Positions 18,690-31,160 of a DNA stretch of 64,000 nucleotides are shown one piece after another. This DNA is from Pseudomonas fluorescens (lineage in GTDB: Bacteria > Pseudomonadota > Gammaproteobacteria > Pseudomonadales > Pseudomonadaceae). The stretch covers positions 4,572,326 through 4,636,325 of the forward strand of contig NZ_OZ024668.1 of NCBI RefSeq assembly GCF_902497775.2, written 5' to 3'. Each line of letters starts with the position of its first letter. Positions within the stretch are counted from its first letter, which is position 1. The translations under genes were made by a program, and so were the position numbers. The notes under the pieces are model-generated. The model was given only the letters and a program-made list of their open reading frames with translations, ran no database searches and was not told the DNA's origin.

Positions 18690-19031
18690 GTGAGCACTTT
18701 GCCACCCTGCCCCAAATGCAACTCCGAATACACCTACGAAGACGGCGCCCAGCTGATCTGCCCCGAGTGCGCCCACGAGTGGTCGGCTGCCGGTGAAGCC
18801 GAAGCGGTCAGCGACGACGCGGTGAAAAAGGATGCAGTGGGCAACGTCCTGCAGGACGGCGACACCATCACCGTAATCAAAGACCTCAAGGTCAAGGGCA
18901 CTTCGCTGGTGGTCAAGGTCGGCACCAAGGTCAAGAACATCCGCCTGTGCGATGGCGACCACGACATCGACTGCAAGATCGACGGCATCGGCCCAATGAA
19001 GCTGAAATCGGAATTCGTCCGCAAGGTCTGA
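18690..19031 (+). CDS. Zinc-ribbon protein of the PhnA/YjdM family
   Basis: This 113-residue cytoplasmic protein has an N-terminal zinc ribbon ([25 protein letters not shown], four Cys) and the conserved YjdM/PhnA C-terminal domain ([17 protein letters not shown], then [19 protein letters not shown]). The name PhnA comes from a historic link to alkylphosphonate genes; no phosphonate function is established. The start is GTG with TTGAGGA upstream. It stands alone after ispB. Confidence 0.9.
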   Translation: MSTLPPCPKCNSEYTYEDGAQLICPECAHEWSAAGEAEAVSDDAVKKDAVGNVLQDGDTITVIKDLKVKGTSLVVKVGTKVKNIRLCDGDHDIDCKIDGIGPMKLKSEFVRKV

Positions 19032-19111
19032 TTCTGCCGGGTTTCGGGGTCGCCCTGCGGCCTCGACAGCCCACAGGCGGGAAAAAACCGCCAATAGGTA
19101 CTTGCTATTTT

Positions 19112-19130
19112 GATAATAAGAATTATTCTC
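19112..19130. promoter_or_regulatory. Fur box
   Basis: GATAATAAGAATTATTCTC matches the 19-base Fur consensus GATAATGATAATCATTATC at 15 positions by my alignment. It lies 26 bases before the start of the 82-aa gene, where it would overlap the promoter. Confidence 0.75.
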
Positions 19131-19156
19131 ATTGAACGCTTTCAAGGAGAATAGCC

Positions 19157-19405
19157 ATGACTTATCTGATAGACGCCTGGCTTGACCGCCCCCATCCATA
19201 CCTGCGCATCCTGCACCGGGAAACCGGCGAGGTCTGTGCCGTGCTTGAAGAAGAAGCACTGGACGAACTGCGCGACCAGGGTGACCTGGATCTCAATGGC
19301 CTGAATTCGAGTGAGCCGAGTGTGCTCAAGGAACTGGTGAGGAACCTGTTCCTGTTCTGCTATGCGCGGGCGTTGCGCCCTGGCGGCGGGACCGATTGGA
19401 ACTGA
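19157..19405 (+). CDS. Small conserved protein, probably iron-regulated
   Basis: This 82-residue soluble protein has no recognisable domain. Its sequence is rich in Asp, Glu and Leu (CAVLEEEALDELRDQGDLDL), with a hydrophobic helix near the C-terminus (LVRNLFLFCYARAL). A strong AAGGAG site precedes ATG. A good Fur box sits directly upstream, so it should be induced by iron starvation. Order next to ispB and fklB matches a small P. aeruginosa gene (PA4570 as I recall) that responds to iron limitation. The function is unknown. Confidence 0.8.
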   Translation: MTYLIDAWLDRPHPYLRILHRETGEVCAVLEEEALDELRDQGDLDLNGLNSSEPSVLKELVRNLFLFCYARALRPGGGTDWN

Positions 19406-19410
19406 ACAGC

Positions 19411-19467
19411 ATCGCGGGGCAAGCCCGCTCCTACCCGAATTGTGTAGGAGCGGGCTTGCCCCGCGAT
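19411..19467. repeat. REP palindrome pair
   Basis: Two inverted REP cores, seven bases after the stop of the 82-aa gene and six before the convergent fklB stop. They can form one long hairpin serving both 3' ends. Confidence 0.9.
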
Positions 19468-19472
19468 CGGTC

Positions 19473-20090
19473 TTACAGAACGTCCAGCAGCTCGACGTCG
19501 AACACCAGCACGCTGTGCGGCGGGATGCTGCCAACGCCCTGAGCGCCGTAAGCCAGCTCGCTCGGAACGTACAGGCGCCATTTGCTACCGGCGTTCATCA
19601 GTTGCAGGGCTTCGGTCCAGCCGGCGATCACGCCGCTGACCGGGAACTCTGCTGGCTGGCCGCGCTCGTAGGAGCTGTCGAACACGGTGCCGTCGATCAG
19701 GGTGCCGTGGTAGTGGGTACGCACGCTGTCGTCGCGGCTTGGCTTGGCGCCTTCGCCAGCGGTCAGTACTTCGAACTGCAGGCCCGAAGCCAGGGTGGTG
19801 ATGCCGTCACGCTTGGCGTTTTCAGCCAGGAAGGCCTTGCCTTCACCAGCGGCAGCTTCGGCCTTGGCAGCCGCTTCGGCTTGCATGATTTCACGGATGA
19901 CCTTGAAGCTGGCCGACAGGTCGGCTTCGCTGACGCGGCTGTCCAGGCCATTGAAGGCGTCGGTCAGGCCAGCCAGGATGGCATCCAGGTTCACGCCCGG
20001 TGGCGGGTTGTCACGCAGTTGGCCACCCAGCTGACGGCCGATGCCGTAGCTGACGCGAGTTTCGTCGGTAGACAGGTTGAGTTCGGACAT
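19473..20090 (-). CDS. fklB: FKBP-type peptidyl-prolyl cis-trans isomerase
   Basis: This 205-residue proline isomerase is of the FklB type. The N-terminal dimerisation domain (residues about 10-95: VSYGIGRQLGGQL, then AILAGLTDAFNG) is followed by the catalytic FKBP domain. The latter shows VRTHYHGTLIDGTVFDSSYE, GVIAGWTEALQLMNAGSKW and YGAQGVGSIPPHSVLVFDVELL. No signal peptide is seen, so it acts in the cytoplasm. It is a single gene between REP elements and the DUF6482 gene. Confidence 0.94.
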   Translation of the reverse strand: MSELNLSTDETRVSYGIGRQLGGQLRDNPPPGVNLDAILAGLTDAFNGLDSRVSEADLSASFKVIREIMQAEAAAKAEAAAGEGKAFLAENAKRDGITTLASGLQFEVLTAGEGAKPSRDDSVRTHYHGTLIDGTVFDSSYERGQPAEFPVSGVIAGWTEALQLMNAGSKWRLYVPSELAYGAQGVGSIPPHSVLVFDVELLDVL

Positions 20091-20176
20091 TTGCTTGCTC
20101 CGCTGCAGGGCGCATGACAGCCGCGCCCTTTATGAAAAGGGCGAGCAGCCTAGCACACTGCGCTGACGCAGATCAG

Positions 20177-20482
20177 CTACCAGGCAGAACGGCGTGGCAT
20201 CGGTATTTTCAGGTCGCTGTCACCGGCATCGCCGCCGCCGCACATCTCATCATCCATCGACCAGTGCACCAGGTGCAGCGGCACTGCCGGCAAACCGCCG
20301 AGCAGGCGTTGCGCATCGACGACCGAATGCACTTTCAGGCGCTGCCCACGGGCATCCGACAGCGGATGGGCGTGGCCTTTTACCCGGGCCTCGATAATGA
20401 AATCCCCGCCCTCGATGGCGATCAGGTTGAGTTCATCGACATGACCGGCCCTGGCCTCGGTGTTCAGTTGTTGAAGGTTCAT
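20177..20482 (-). CDS. DUF6482-like small protein
   Basis: This is a 101-residue cytoplasmic protein. It starts MNLQQLNTEARAGHVDELN and continues with an Asp/Gly-rich middle and the motif HLVHWSMDDEMCGGG. I recognise it as the Pseudomonas family called DUF6482, from memory. Nothing in it suggests a catalytic site. It is separated from the upstream membrane protein gene by a strong terminator, so it probably has its own promoter. Confidence 0.7.
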   Translation of the reverse strand: MNLQQLNTEARAGHVDELNLIAIEGGDFIIEARVKGHAHPLSDARGQRLKVHSVVDAQRLLGGLPAVPLHLVHWSMDDEMCGGGDAGDSDLKIPMPRRSAW

Positions 20483-20552
20483 TGCGATACCTCGTTACTG
20501 GAACTTCGAGTGACCGTTCATTTTTTGTACAGCCGCGCACAAAGCACAAGGC

Positions 20553-20594
20553 AAAAACGCAACCGCCCGTCCGTTTTGCAACGGACGGGCGGTG
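20553..20594 (-). terminator. Intrinsic terminator after the YqhA-like gene
   Basis: Thirteen-base perfect stem ACCGCCCGTCCGT/ACGGACGGGCGGT with a short loop. On the minus strand it is followed by GTTTTTGC. Confidence 0.9.
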
Positions 20595-20615
20595 TTTGAC
20601 TGGCAAAACGCCTGA

Positions 20616-21104
20616 TCAGTGCTTGGTGACCTTGTCCAGGTAACCCATGGCGAAAGCCGAGACCACGAAGGTCATGTGAATGATCACGTACCACATCAGG
20701 TACTGAGTCTCGATGTTGCGCGCGTCCATAAACACCCGCAGCAGGTGGATAGAGGAAATCGCCACGATCGAGGCCGCGACCTTCATCTTCAGCGAAGACG
20801 AGTCCATCTTGCCCAGCCAGCTGAGTTTTTCTTTGTCTTCGTCGATGTCCAGCTGCGAGACGAAGTTCTCGTAACCGGAAATCATCACCATCACCAGCAG
20901 GCCGCCGACCAGGGCCATGTCGATCAGCGACAGCAGCACCAGGATCAGATCGGCTTCAGCCAGGGCGAAGACGTTGGGCAGGACGTGGAAGATCTCCTGG
21001 AAGAACTTCAGTGCCAGCGCCAGCAGGCCCAACGACAGACCAAAATAGATCGGCGCGAGCAGCCAGCGCGAGGCATACATCGCATTTTCGATAATACGTT
21101 CCAT
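20616..21104 (-). CDS. UPF0114/YqhA-family membrane protein (TIGR00645)
   Basis: This 162-residue inner-membrane protein has about four helices ([21 protein letters not shown], then [23 protein letters not shown], and two near the C-terminus). Conserved family residues include the motif E-N-F-V-S-Q-L-D. The family is widespread and has no proven function. It runs alone with its own terminator. Confidence 0.9.
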   Translation of the reverse strand: MERIIENAMYASRWLLAPIYFGLSLGLLALALKFFQEIFHVLPNVFALAEADLILVLLSLIDMALVGGLLVMVMISGYENFVSQLDIDEDKEKLSWLGKMDSSSLKMKVAASIVAISSIHLLRVFMDARNIETQYLMWYVIIHMTFVVSAFAMGYLDKVTKH

Positions 21105-21203
21105 TGAAAACTCGTCAGGTTGGCAAAAAAGCGAGCGCGAGTATAACAGCCACCCATGACAGAAAAAGCCCGTGGCAAGCTGCCACAGGCAGACGCAGGC
21201 ACC

Positions 21204-21545
21204 TCAGGTTTCCGGATGGAACTGGAAGTCGCCGACGTGATGGACACGTTCGCCGTTGATCCGGCGCAACTGGGCTTGCAGGTGCACGCACCAGATCTGC
21301 GGATCGTCGGCCAGCTGATAACCGTGCAGGGTCAGGCTGTCGACAATGGCGTTGAGCACCGACTCGGCCACAAACGGCCCGTGAAACGGCCCCTGAGCCT
21401 TGATCGCAGAAGGCTGCTCGCCAGCCATGCCGGCGGCAAACAGCAGGGTCCACATGCCGTTGTCACCGGCCAGTGGGCGGATACTGCATTCAATGCGGGT
21501 CACCAGGCCCAGGCATTGACGGGTGAGGCTGAGGCTGCGCGGCAT
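21204..21545 (-). CDS. Conserved hypothetical protein
   Basis: This 113-residue soluble protein has no motif I can name. It carries three Cys spread out (RQCLGL, RIECSI, WCVHLQ) and a conserved-looking region around HGYQLADDPQIWCVHLQAQ. GAGGACCTCC upstream of the ATG gives a good ribosome-binding site on the minus strand. Position beside the Lon-like protease and the YqhA-like gene matches P. aeruginosa gene order. Confidence 0.7.
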   Translation of the reverse strand: MPRSLSLTRQCLGLVTRIECSIRPLAGDNGMWTLLFAAGMAGEQPSAIKAQGPFHGPFVAESVLNAIVDSLTLHGYQLADDPQIWCVHLQAQLRRINGERVHHVGDFQFHPET

Positions 21546-21656
21546 GGCGGAGGTCCTCGGTTATAGCCTTGTTCAGCCCTCAGGTGAAGGCTGTCTCATT
21601 CCTGTACCTACGACTGTCCCTGAACTGAAGAATAGAAGAATTCCACCCATGCGTGG

Positions 21657-21702
21657 AAAAACCGGCGCCGAATGGTCATATTCCATTTAGCGCCGTTTTT
21701 TT
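21657..21702. terminator. Bidirectional hairpin terminator
   Basis: Stem CGGCGC/GCGCCG continued by AATGG/CCATT across a two-base internal loop. There are seven T on the plus side, and GGTTTTTCC follows on the minus side. It lies 18 bases after the stop of the Lon-like protease gene. Confidence 0.75.
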
Positions 21703-21719
21703 GACTCGTACCACTCAGA

Positions 21720-24158
21720 TCAGGACGGTTTGACCTGGGCCAGAGCCTGTTCGGCCTGCTCCTTTTCTGCCTCCTTAAGGTCTTCTTCGCTGATCATCTC
21801 GGCGATTACCCGCAGGCGCTCCACCACCCGGGCATTGACGCTGCCTTCAGGGAACTGGCCTTCTTCATCCGGCTCACCGGCAGGTTCACCGACCAGCAGG
21901 CTCAAGGCTTCGTCGGCCTGGCTCACTGCGTAGACATGGAACATGCCGGCCCGCACCGCCTGCAGCACGCGCTCGTCGAGCATCAGCGTGGCAACGTTGG
22001 CACGCGGGATGATCGCGCCCTGCTCGCCGGTCAGGCCACGGGCTTCACAGAGGCGGAAGAAGCCCTCGATCTTCTCGTTGACCCCACCCACGGCCTGCAC
22101 TTCACCGAACTGGTTGATCGAACCGGTGATGGCGAAGCACTGCTTGAGCGGGGTTTTCGACAAGGCCGAGATCAGCGTGCAGGCCTCGCCCAGGGAGGCG
22201 CTGTCACCGTCGACGTAACCGTAGGACTGCTCCAGGGCGATACTCGCCGAGATCGCCAGGGGGAATTCCTGGGCATAACGGCTGCCCAGGTAACCGGTAA
22301 GGATCATCACCCCCTTGGAGTGGATCGGCTGGCCGAGGTTGACCTCACGCTCGATGTCGACGATACCGCTGCCGCCGGGATAGACAGTGGCGGAAATCCG
22401 CGCCGGTATACCGAAGGCCGAATCGCCGACTTCCAGCACGGTCAGGCCGTTGCACTTGCCCACCGCAGCACCGTCGGTATCGATCAGGATGATGCCGGCC
22501 AGCATGTCGTCGAGAATCCGCGCCGACACCCGACCGGTACGGGTGGCCTTGGCCTTGAGGGCTCGCTCGATGTGCCCGGCGTCGGTCATTTCATCGCTGG
22601 CCAGATGGCGGATGAAGTCCGCCTCGCTGACCAGCTGGAACAGGTCGCCGATACGCGCCGACAAGCGCCCCTGGTGCTCGGCCAGGCGCGCACTGTAAGT
22701 CGCCAGGCGCGCCACCGCATCGGCGCTCAGCGGCGCCATGCCCTCCTCGCTGGTACGGGTCTTGAGCAACTGGGCGAACTGCTCCAGGCTCTCGTCGACC
22801 ATGGGGATGTCTTCATCGAAGTCAACCAGCACCCGGAACATCTCCTGGAAGTCCGGATCGTGATCCTGCAGGGCGTAGTACAGCTGCCGCGCGCCGATGA
22901 TCACCACCTTGATGTTCAGCGGGAGCATCTGCGGGTTGAGGGTCACGGTGGCCAGGCGGCCGAATTCGCCCAGGGGCGATTCCATCTTCAGCTTGCGTGA
23001 CTGCAGGGCGCGCTTGAGCGCATCCCAGACAAACGGCTCGCTGAGCATCTTCTCGGCTTCAAGAATCAGGAAACCGCCGTTGGCCCGGTGCAGGGCACCC
23101 GGGCGCAGTTGCCGGTAGGTGGTGTACAGCGCGCCCTGATCGGTGCTGTATTCGATACGGCCGAACAGGTTGTCGTAGGTCGGGTGCGGCTCGAATACCA
23201 CCGGCGCGCCGCCGCTGGCGTGATGGCCAACCACCAGGCTGGGGGCGTACTGCTCTTCGAGCAGCTTGCGCGCCTGGGCGTCGGTCTTGCTGTCATCGAC
23301 CAGTTGCTCGACCACGGTGCGCAGCAAGTAGACCTGCATGGCCTGCAGGTAGGCACAGACGGCAGCGTTCTCTGCGTACTTTTCGGACAGCGGTGCCAGC
23401 AATGGCTGCAAGGCCAGGGTGATGGTTTCTTCGTTGAGGTGACGCAACTGGTTGCTCGATTCGCGCTTCCATTGCGGCAGGCTCGCCAGCTCTTCGTTCA
23501 GGCGCTCTTCCAGCACGGCGATATCGTCATGGAAACGCTCACGCTCGGCTTCCGGCAACTGGGCGAACTCGGCTTCATCCAGCGCCTTGCCGTCGGCCAT
23601 CGGGGTGAAGGCGACGTTGCTGCTGTCGCGGTACAGGGCCACGTCTTTTTCCAGCGAGGCGCGCTCGATCACATCCAGGGCGCGGTCGTAACGCTGGTTG
23701 AAGGCACGGTCGATGGCGCTCTTCTTCTGCTGGTAGGACGGGTGTTCGAAGACCGCCGGAAAGGTTGCCAGCAGGTTGTCGATCAGACCACCGATATCAC
23801 TGATGAACGCCCCGGCGCTGCCCGGTGGCAACTCCAGCGCGCGCGGCTCGCGTGGCTCGTCGTAGTTGTTGACATAGACCCAGTCCGACGGCGTATGCAG
23901 GCGCTTGCCTTCGGCCTTGAGGTAGCGTTTGACGAACGAGAAACGGCCAGTGCCGGGCTCGCCCATGACAAATACGTTGTAACCAGGACGGGGCATGGCG
24001 ACGCCGAACTGCAAGGCTTCAACTGCACGTTCCTGGCCAAGCACACCGCGAAAAGGCTCCAGATCATTGGTGGTGGAAAAAGCGAACTGTTCAGCGGAAA
24101 ACGGCCGGGTCAGGGCTTCGGGCGCAAGACGCAGGCTCGCAGCGACAGGATCGGGCAT
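21720..24158 (-). CDS. Lon-like ATP-dependent protease (S16 family)
   Basis: This 812-residue cytoplasmic protein has an AAA-like N-terminal part and a C-terminal Lon protease domain. The proteolytic dyad is visible: the Ser in DGDSASLGEACTL and the Lys in VNEKIEGFF. The ATPase P-loop reads GEPGTGRFS, with Arg where Lys is usual. Sensor-like motifs lie around NGGFLILEAEKML and TRTSEEGMAPLS. The family is distinct from housekeeping Lon and lacks its N-terminal substrate domain. It is a single gene ending at a bidirectional terminator. The substrates are unknown. Confidence 0.88.
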   Translation of the reverse strand: MPDPVAASLRLAPEALTRPFSAEQFAFSTTNDLEPFRGVLGQERAVEALQFGVAMPRPGYNVFVMGEPGTGRFSFVKRYLKAEGKRLHTPSDWVYVNNYDEPREPRALELPPGSAGAFISDIGGLIDNLLATFPAVFEHPSYQQKKSAIDRAFNQRYDRALDVIERASLEKDVALYRDSSNVAFTPMADGKALDEAEFAQLPEAERERFHDDIAVLEERLNEELASLPQWKRESSNQLRHLNEETITLALQPLLAPLSEKYAENAAVCAYLQAMQVYLLRTVVEQLVDDSKTDAQARKLLEEQYAPSLVVGHHASGGAPVVFEPHPTYDNLFGRIEYSTDQGALYTTYRQLRPGALHRANGGFLILEAEKMLSEPFVWDALKRALQSRKLKMESPLGEFGRLATVTLNPQMLPLNIKVVIIGARQLYYALQDHDPDFQEMFRVLVDFDEDIPMVDESLEQFAQLLKTRTSEEGMAPLSADAVARLATYSARLAEHQGRLSARIGDLFQLVSEADFIRHLASDEMTDAGHIERALKAKATRTGRVSARILDDMLAGIILIDTDGAAVGKCNGLTVLEVGDSAFGIPARISATVYPGGSGIVDIEREVNLGQPIHSKGVMILTGYLGSRYAQEFPLAISASIALEQSYGYVDGDSASLGEACTLISALSKTPLKQCFAITGSINQFGEVQAVGGVNEKIEGFFRLCEARGLTGEQGAIIPRANVATLMLDERVLQAVRAGMFHVYAVSQADEALSLLVGEPAGEPDEEGQFPEGSVNARVVERLRVIAEMISEEDLKEAEKEQAEQALAQVKPS

Positions 24159-24435
24159 CGGGCTTCCTTACTTCGGCGGGGCGGATGTCAGCATTCTGGC
24201 GCCGTGCGCGTGCGCCTTGCAAGGCTCATCGCTGCTTATTGTCGCAGGGGCGAAAAGCCGATCCACGTCAATATTTTCAGGCAATCTTTCGCAATAAATC
24301 ACGGAACCGTTAGATCGTGCCTAAACTCCAAACTGCGCGGCTGGGTAAATAACCGACCCGCCCTGGCAACTGGTCCTGCAGATATGCCAGACAACCCTGA
24401 CCTTTGGTATGTATTTCTAGAAAGAGAACAATGCT

Positions 24436-24924
24436 ATGAAACGGATTCTTCTGGGTACTCTGTTCACCGCGGTTTCCCTCAATGCCATGGCCCAGGCGCC
24501 TGGCGGACCGGACTGCGGCTGGGGCAACATGCTGTTCGAGGGCCAACGCGGCACACCGGCCCACTTCCTTGCATCCACCACCAACGGCACCTCCGGCAAC
24601 GCCACGTTCGGCATGACTTCGGGCACCAACGGCTGCTCGACCAACGCTGCGCTGACCTATGGCGGTAAATCGTGGTTCGCCATGAACGGCATGATGAACG
24701 AACTCTCCGAAGACATGGCCAAGGGTCAAGGTGAAGCACTGACCACCTATGCCGTGGTGCTTGGTGTTGCACCGGAAGATCGCGCGCACTTCGCCGCAGT
24801 TACCCATCAACACTTCCAGGACATCTTCAAGACCGCCGATGTCACAGCTGAAGACGTGCACAGCAACACCATCGCAGTGCTGAAAAGCGATCCGCGCCTG
24901 GCCAAATACGCCACCCAGGCTTAA
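24436..24924 (+). CDS. DUF3015-family exported protein
   Basis: This 162-residue protein has a signal peptide (KRILLGTLFTAVSLNAMAQ). The DUF3015 core follows: GPDCGWGNMLFEG, then HFLASTTNGTSGNATFGMTSG and NGCSTNAAL. The paired Cys residues probably form a disulfide in the periplasm. The C-terminal half is helical. The role of the family is unknown. Just before the ATG lies AAAGAGAACA. The 277 bases upstream contain no gene that I can support. Confidence 0.88.
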   Translation: MKRILLGTLFTAVSLNAMAQAPGGPDCGWGNMLFEGQRGTPAHFLASTTNGTSGNATFGMTSGTNGCSTNAALTYGGKSWFAMNGMMNELSEDMAKGQGEALTTYAVVLGVAPEDRAHFAAVTHQHFQDIFKTADVTAEDVHSNTIAVLKSDPRLAKYATQA

Positions 24925-25001
24925 GCTCGGCCCACCCGCCCCCTCACCGGGGCGGGTTGTTGTCCGCCTCTATCGGCATCATTCAGACTTAGTTGCCCGA
25001 C

Positions 25002-26855
25002 ATGCTCAAACGCCTTGCCTACCTGGCGCTCTGTGCCTGCGCCCCGCTGCATGCTGCCCCTTCATTCGATGACGCACGTCTAAAGCAACTGGCGGCCGAC
25101 CGCTACTGGATCGCCCTCGGTCACTACGAGACGGCCAAGCTCGGCGGCTGGCGCAGCTACGTCGATGACCAGCGCTTCTTTCTCGCCGAAGACGGCGCCC
25201 ATCACCCGGACCAGGAACTGCGCGCCACCGTCAAGGCGCTGTACGCACCGGCGAGCCTGGGCGACAAACACGCCCAGTGTGTGTTCCCGGCGCGTACCCG
25301 CTGGCTGCGCGAACAGTTGCAGCTGGCCGACCTGCCGAGCCCGGACTGCGAGGAATACACCCAGTGGTTCAAGGACGTGTCGCCGCACAGTGCGGTGATG
25401 ATCTTCCCGGCCGCGTATCTGAACAGCCCCTCGTCGATGTTCGGCCATACCCTGCTGCGCATCGACCAGGCCGACGTGCAGAGCAACGAAACCGCCCTGC
25501 TCAGCTACGCGATCAACTTCGGCGCCTATATCGAAGGCAACGACAACAGCATCCTCTACGCCTGGAAGGGTCTGATGGGCGGCTATCCAGGCCTGTTCGC
25601 CCTGGTGCCCTACCAGGAAAAGCTCTCCGAATACCGCAGCCTGGAAAACCGCGACCTGTGGGAATACCGGCTGAACCTGACCCCGGAAGAAACCGGGCGC
25701 ATGGTCGAGCACATCTGGGAACTCAAGCAGATCCAGTTCGACTACTTCTTCTTCGATGAAAACTGCTCCTACCGCCTGCTCGAACTGCTGCAAGTGGCGC
25801 GCCCGAGCCTGGACCTGACCTCGCAATTCCCGCTGACTGCGATCCCCACCGACACGGTCAAGGCGGTCAAGCAGTCGGGCCTGGTCGAGCGCATCGACTA
25901 CCGGCCGTCACGCGAACGTGAACTGCTGGAGCGGGCCAAGCCGCTGGATGCGCAGGAGCAGCAACAGGTACTGGCGGTCAGTGCCGACACTGCACAATTG
26001 CAAAGCCCCGCGTTCACCGCCCTGCCCCGCGAGCGCCAGGCCCTGGTGCAGGACGCCGCCTATCGCCTGGAACGCTACCGCGCCAATGGCCAGGAGCGTG
26101 ACCCGGCGCGCACCAAACGCAGCTTCGAGCTGCTGCGGGCGATCAACCGCAACCCGCCGCCGGAGCTGGATATCGAGCGCCCAGGGCTGCCTGAAGACGG
26201 TCATCAGTCGCGCACCTGGCAACTGGGCCTGGGCAGCCGCGATGACCGCGCCTATGCCGAATATGGCTTGCGCATGGCCTATCACGACCTCAACGACAAC
26301 GCCTACGGCTTCCCCCTCGGCGCGCAGATCGAGATCCTCCAGCTCAAGCTGCGCCAGTACGAAGGCAACGACTGGCAGGTGCAGCGCCTGGACCTGGCCA
26401 CCATCCGCTCGCTGACCCCGCGCAATGCCCTGCTGCAACCCTGGTCATGGCAGGTTGCCGGGGGCCTTGAGCGAGTGCTGGGCAAGCATGGTGACGAGGT
26501 GCTGGTCAGCCACGTAAATGGCGGCGCCGGCGGTACCTGGCAACTGGCCGATGACCTGCTGGGCTTTGCCCTGGGCACGGTGCGGGTCGAACACAACAAC
26601 GACTTTGCCGGCTTCATTGCTCCGGCTGCGGGCTTCAATACCGGGCTGCTGTGGCGCAACCCGCTGGGCAACCTGAGTGTCGAGGCCAAGGCCGACTATT
26701 TCACCAACGGCGAGGTGCGCCGCAGCCTGAGTTTGAACCAGCAATGGGAGCTCTCCCGCGACCTGGGCCTGCGCCTCAGTGCCAGCCGCGACTTCAGCAA
26801 GTTGGCGTCGGCGCAGAACGAGGTGATGCTGGAGCTCAAGTGGTATCACTACTGA
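25002..26855 (+). CDS. DUF4105-family exported protein
   Basis: This 617-residue protein has a signal peptide (LKRLAYLALCACAPLHA). The DUF4105 domain (about residues 115-300) shows FPAAYLNSPSSMFGHTLLRI, INFGAYIEGNDNSILY and DYFFFDENCSYRLLELL. The pattern of His, Asp and Cys in these motifs suggests a catalytic centre. The C-terminal 200 residues look like beta strands (DDLLGFALGTVRVEH). It may sit at the outer membrane. An in-frame TTG three codons upstream is possible; I prefer the ATG. The function is unknown. Confidence 0.87.
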   Translation: MLKRLAYLALCACAPLHAAPSFDDARLKQLAADRYWIALGHYETAKLGGWRSYVDDQRFFLAEDGAHHPDQELRATVKALYAPASLGDKHAQCVFPARTRWLREQLQLADLPSPDCEEYTQWFKDVSPHSAVMIFPAAYLNSPSSMFGHTLLRIDQADVQSNETALLSYAINFGAYIEGNDNSILYAWKGLMGGYPGLFALVPYQEKLSEYRSLENRDLWEYRLNLTPEETGRMVEHIWELKQIQFDYFFFDENCSYRLLELLQVARPSLDLTSQFPLTAIPTDTVKAVKQSGLVERIDYRPSRERELLERAKPLDAQEQQQVLAVSADTAQLQSPAFTALPRERQALVQDAAYRLERYRANGQERDPARTKRSFELLRAINRNPPPELDIERPGLPEDGHQSRTWQLGLGSRDDRAYAEYGLRMAYHDLNDNAYGFPLGAQIEILQLKLRQYEGNDWQVQRLDLATIRSLTPRNALLQPWSWQVAGGLERVLGKHGDEVLVSHVNGGAGGTWQLADDLLGFALGTVRVEHNNDFAGFIAPAAGFNTGLLWRNPLGNLSVEAKADYFTNGEVRRSLSLNQQWELSRDLGLRLSASRDFSKLASAQNEVMLELKWYHY

Positions 26856-26863
26856 GGACCTCT

Positions 26864-26925
26864 TTGCGGGGCAAGCCCGCTCCTACAAAACGCGCAATCC
26901 TGTAGGAGCGGGCTTGCCCCGCGAA
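26864..26925. repeat. REP palindrome pair
   Basis: Two inverted cores, TGCGGGGCAAGCCCGCTCC and its complement, separated by about 14 bases, right after the stop of the DUF4105 gene. Confidence 0.9.
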
Positions 26926-27008
26926 GCACTTCAACTGTTTCACACGGTTTTGACACGCCACCGACAATCCGCCACCTAAACTTTCCCTGGCAAGCGGAGA
27001 GTCTGAAC

Positions 27009-27365
27009 ATGCGGCGGTACTGGTTGGTAATGGTGATAATGGGTGTGCTCACAGGTTGCCAGACGACCCATGAGCAATTGATCAACCAAGGTTATCCACC
27101 GGCCTACGCCGATGGTTTCCAGGACGGTTGCAGCAGCGGTCGCCAGGCCGCCGGGGTGATGGCCGGAGACTTTCGCAAGGACGTGCCGCGCTATTTGCAC
27201 AATCGCCAGTACGAGTCCGGTTGGGACGATGGTTTTCGCCAGTGCCACGCCATGCAGGAGAACCAGGACCTGCAGGAATACCGTGCCCGACACTGGGAGG
27301 AGCGCGATGAGCAGTGGCAGGAAGAAAAGGACCGCGATGCCGCCCGCGCCTATCGACGCAAATAG
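27009..27365 (+). CDS. Small lipoprotein of unknown function
   Basis: This 118-residue protein has a lipoprotein signal peptide ending in the lipobox L-T-G-C, with Cys17 as the modified residue. The mature part has repeated G-x-x-D-G-x patterns (YADGFQDGCSSGRQ and ESGWDDGFRQCHA) and a highly charged C-terminal helix (HWEERDEQWQEEKDRDAAR). It is likely anchored to a membrane on the periplasmic side. AAGCGGAGA upstream provides the ribosome-binding site. I recognise no functional family. Confidence 0.8.
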   Translation: MRRYWLVMVIMGVLTGCQTTHEQLINQGYPPAYADGFQDGCSSGRQAAGVMAGDFRKDVPRYLHNRQYESGWDDGFRQCHAMQENQDLQEYRARHWEERDEQWQEEKDRDAARAYRRK

Positions 27366-27431
27366 GTCGCAATCGGACATCCGATGCAACTGCCGGGCTG
27401 TCAGCATGGTCTCCCATGAAAGGAGGCCCTC

Positions 27432-29263
<1,832 letters not shown>

Positions 29264-29373
29264 TTAGACATTCACCAGATAGAGTTGGACTTATGTTTTT
29301 TCCTCGACTTTACCAAGAAGCAACCGCACCGCAACAGGGCGAAATGTCGTTTTTATGAAATTAAATGGTGCAT

Positions 29374-29391
29374 ATGTATAAGTGTATACAT
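29374..29391. promoter_or_regulatory. Inverted repeat upstream of gdhA, possible operator
   Basis: ATGTATA-AGTG-TATACAT is a perfect seven-base inverted repeat in an AT-rich stretch 111-128 bases before the gdhA start. The regulator is not identifiable. Confidence 0.4.
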
Positions 29392-29403
29392 GTTGTACCG
29401 CGC

Positions 29404-29426
29404 CGCGGGGCAAGCCCGCTCCTACA
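29404..29426 (+). repeat. Single REP element
   Basis: One REP core (CGCGGGGCAAGCCCGCTCC), not paired, between gdhA and the ettA terminator. Confidence 0.8.
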
Positions 29427-29447
29427 AGGCTGCGGTAAATTTCGGGC

Positions 29448-29475
29448 AAAAAAAACGGGACCCAAAGGCCCCGTT
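29448..29475 (-). terminator. Intrinsic terminator after ettA
   Basis: Stem AACGGG/CCCGTT, one A-C mismatch, CC/GG and a CAAA loop. Eight A upstream on the plus strand give a T-run for the minus-strand transcript. Confidence 0.8.
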
Positions 29476-29495
29476 CCAGTGCAAAACCCTGAGGG

Positions 29496-31160
<1,665 letters not shown>

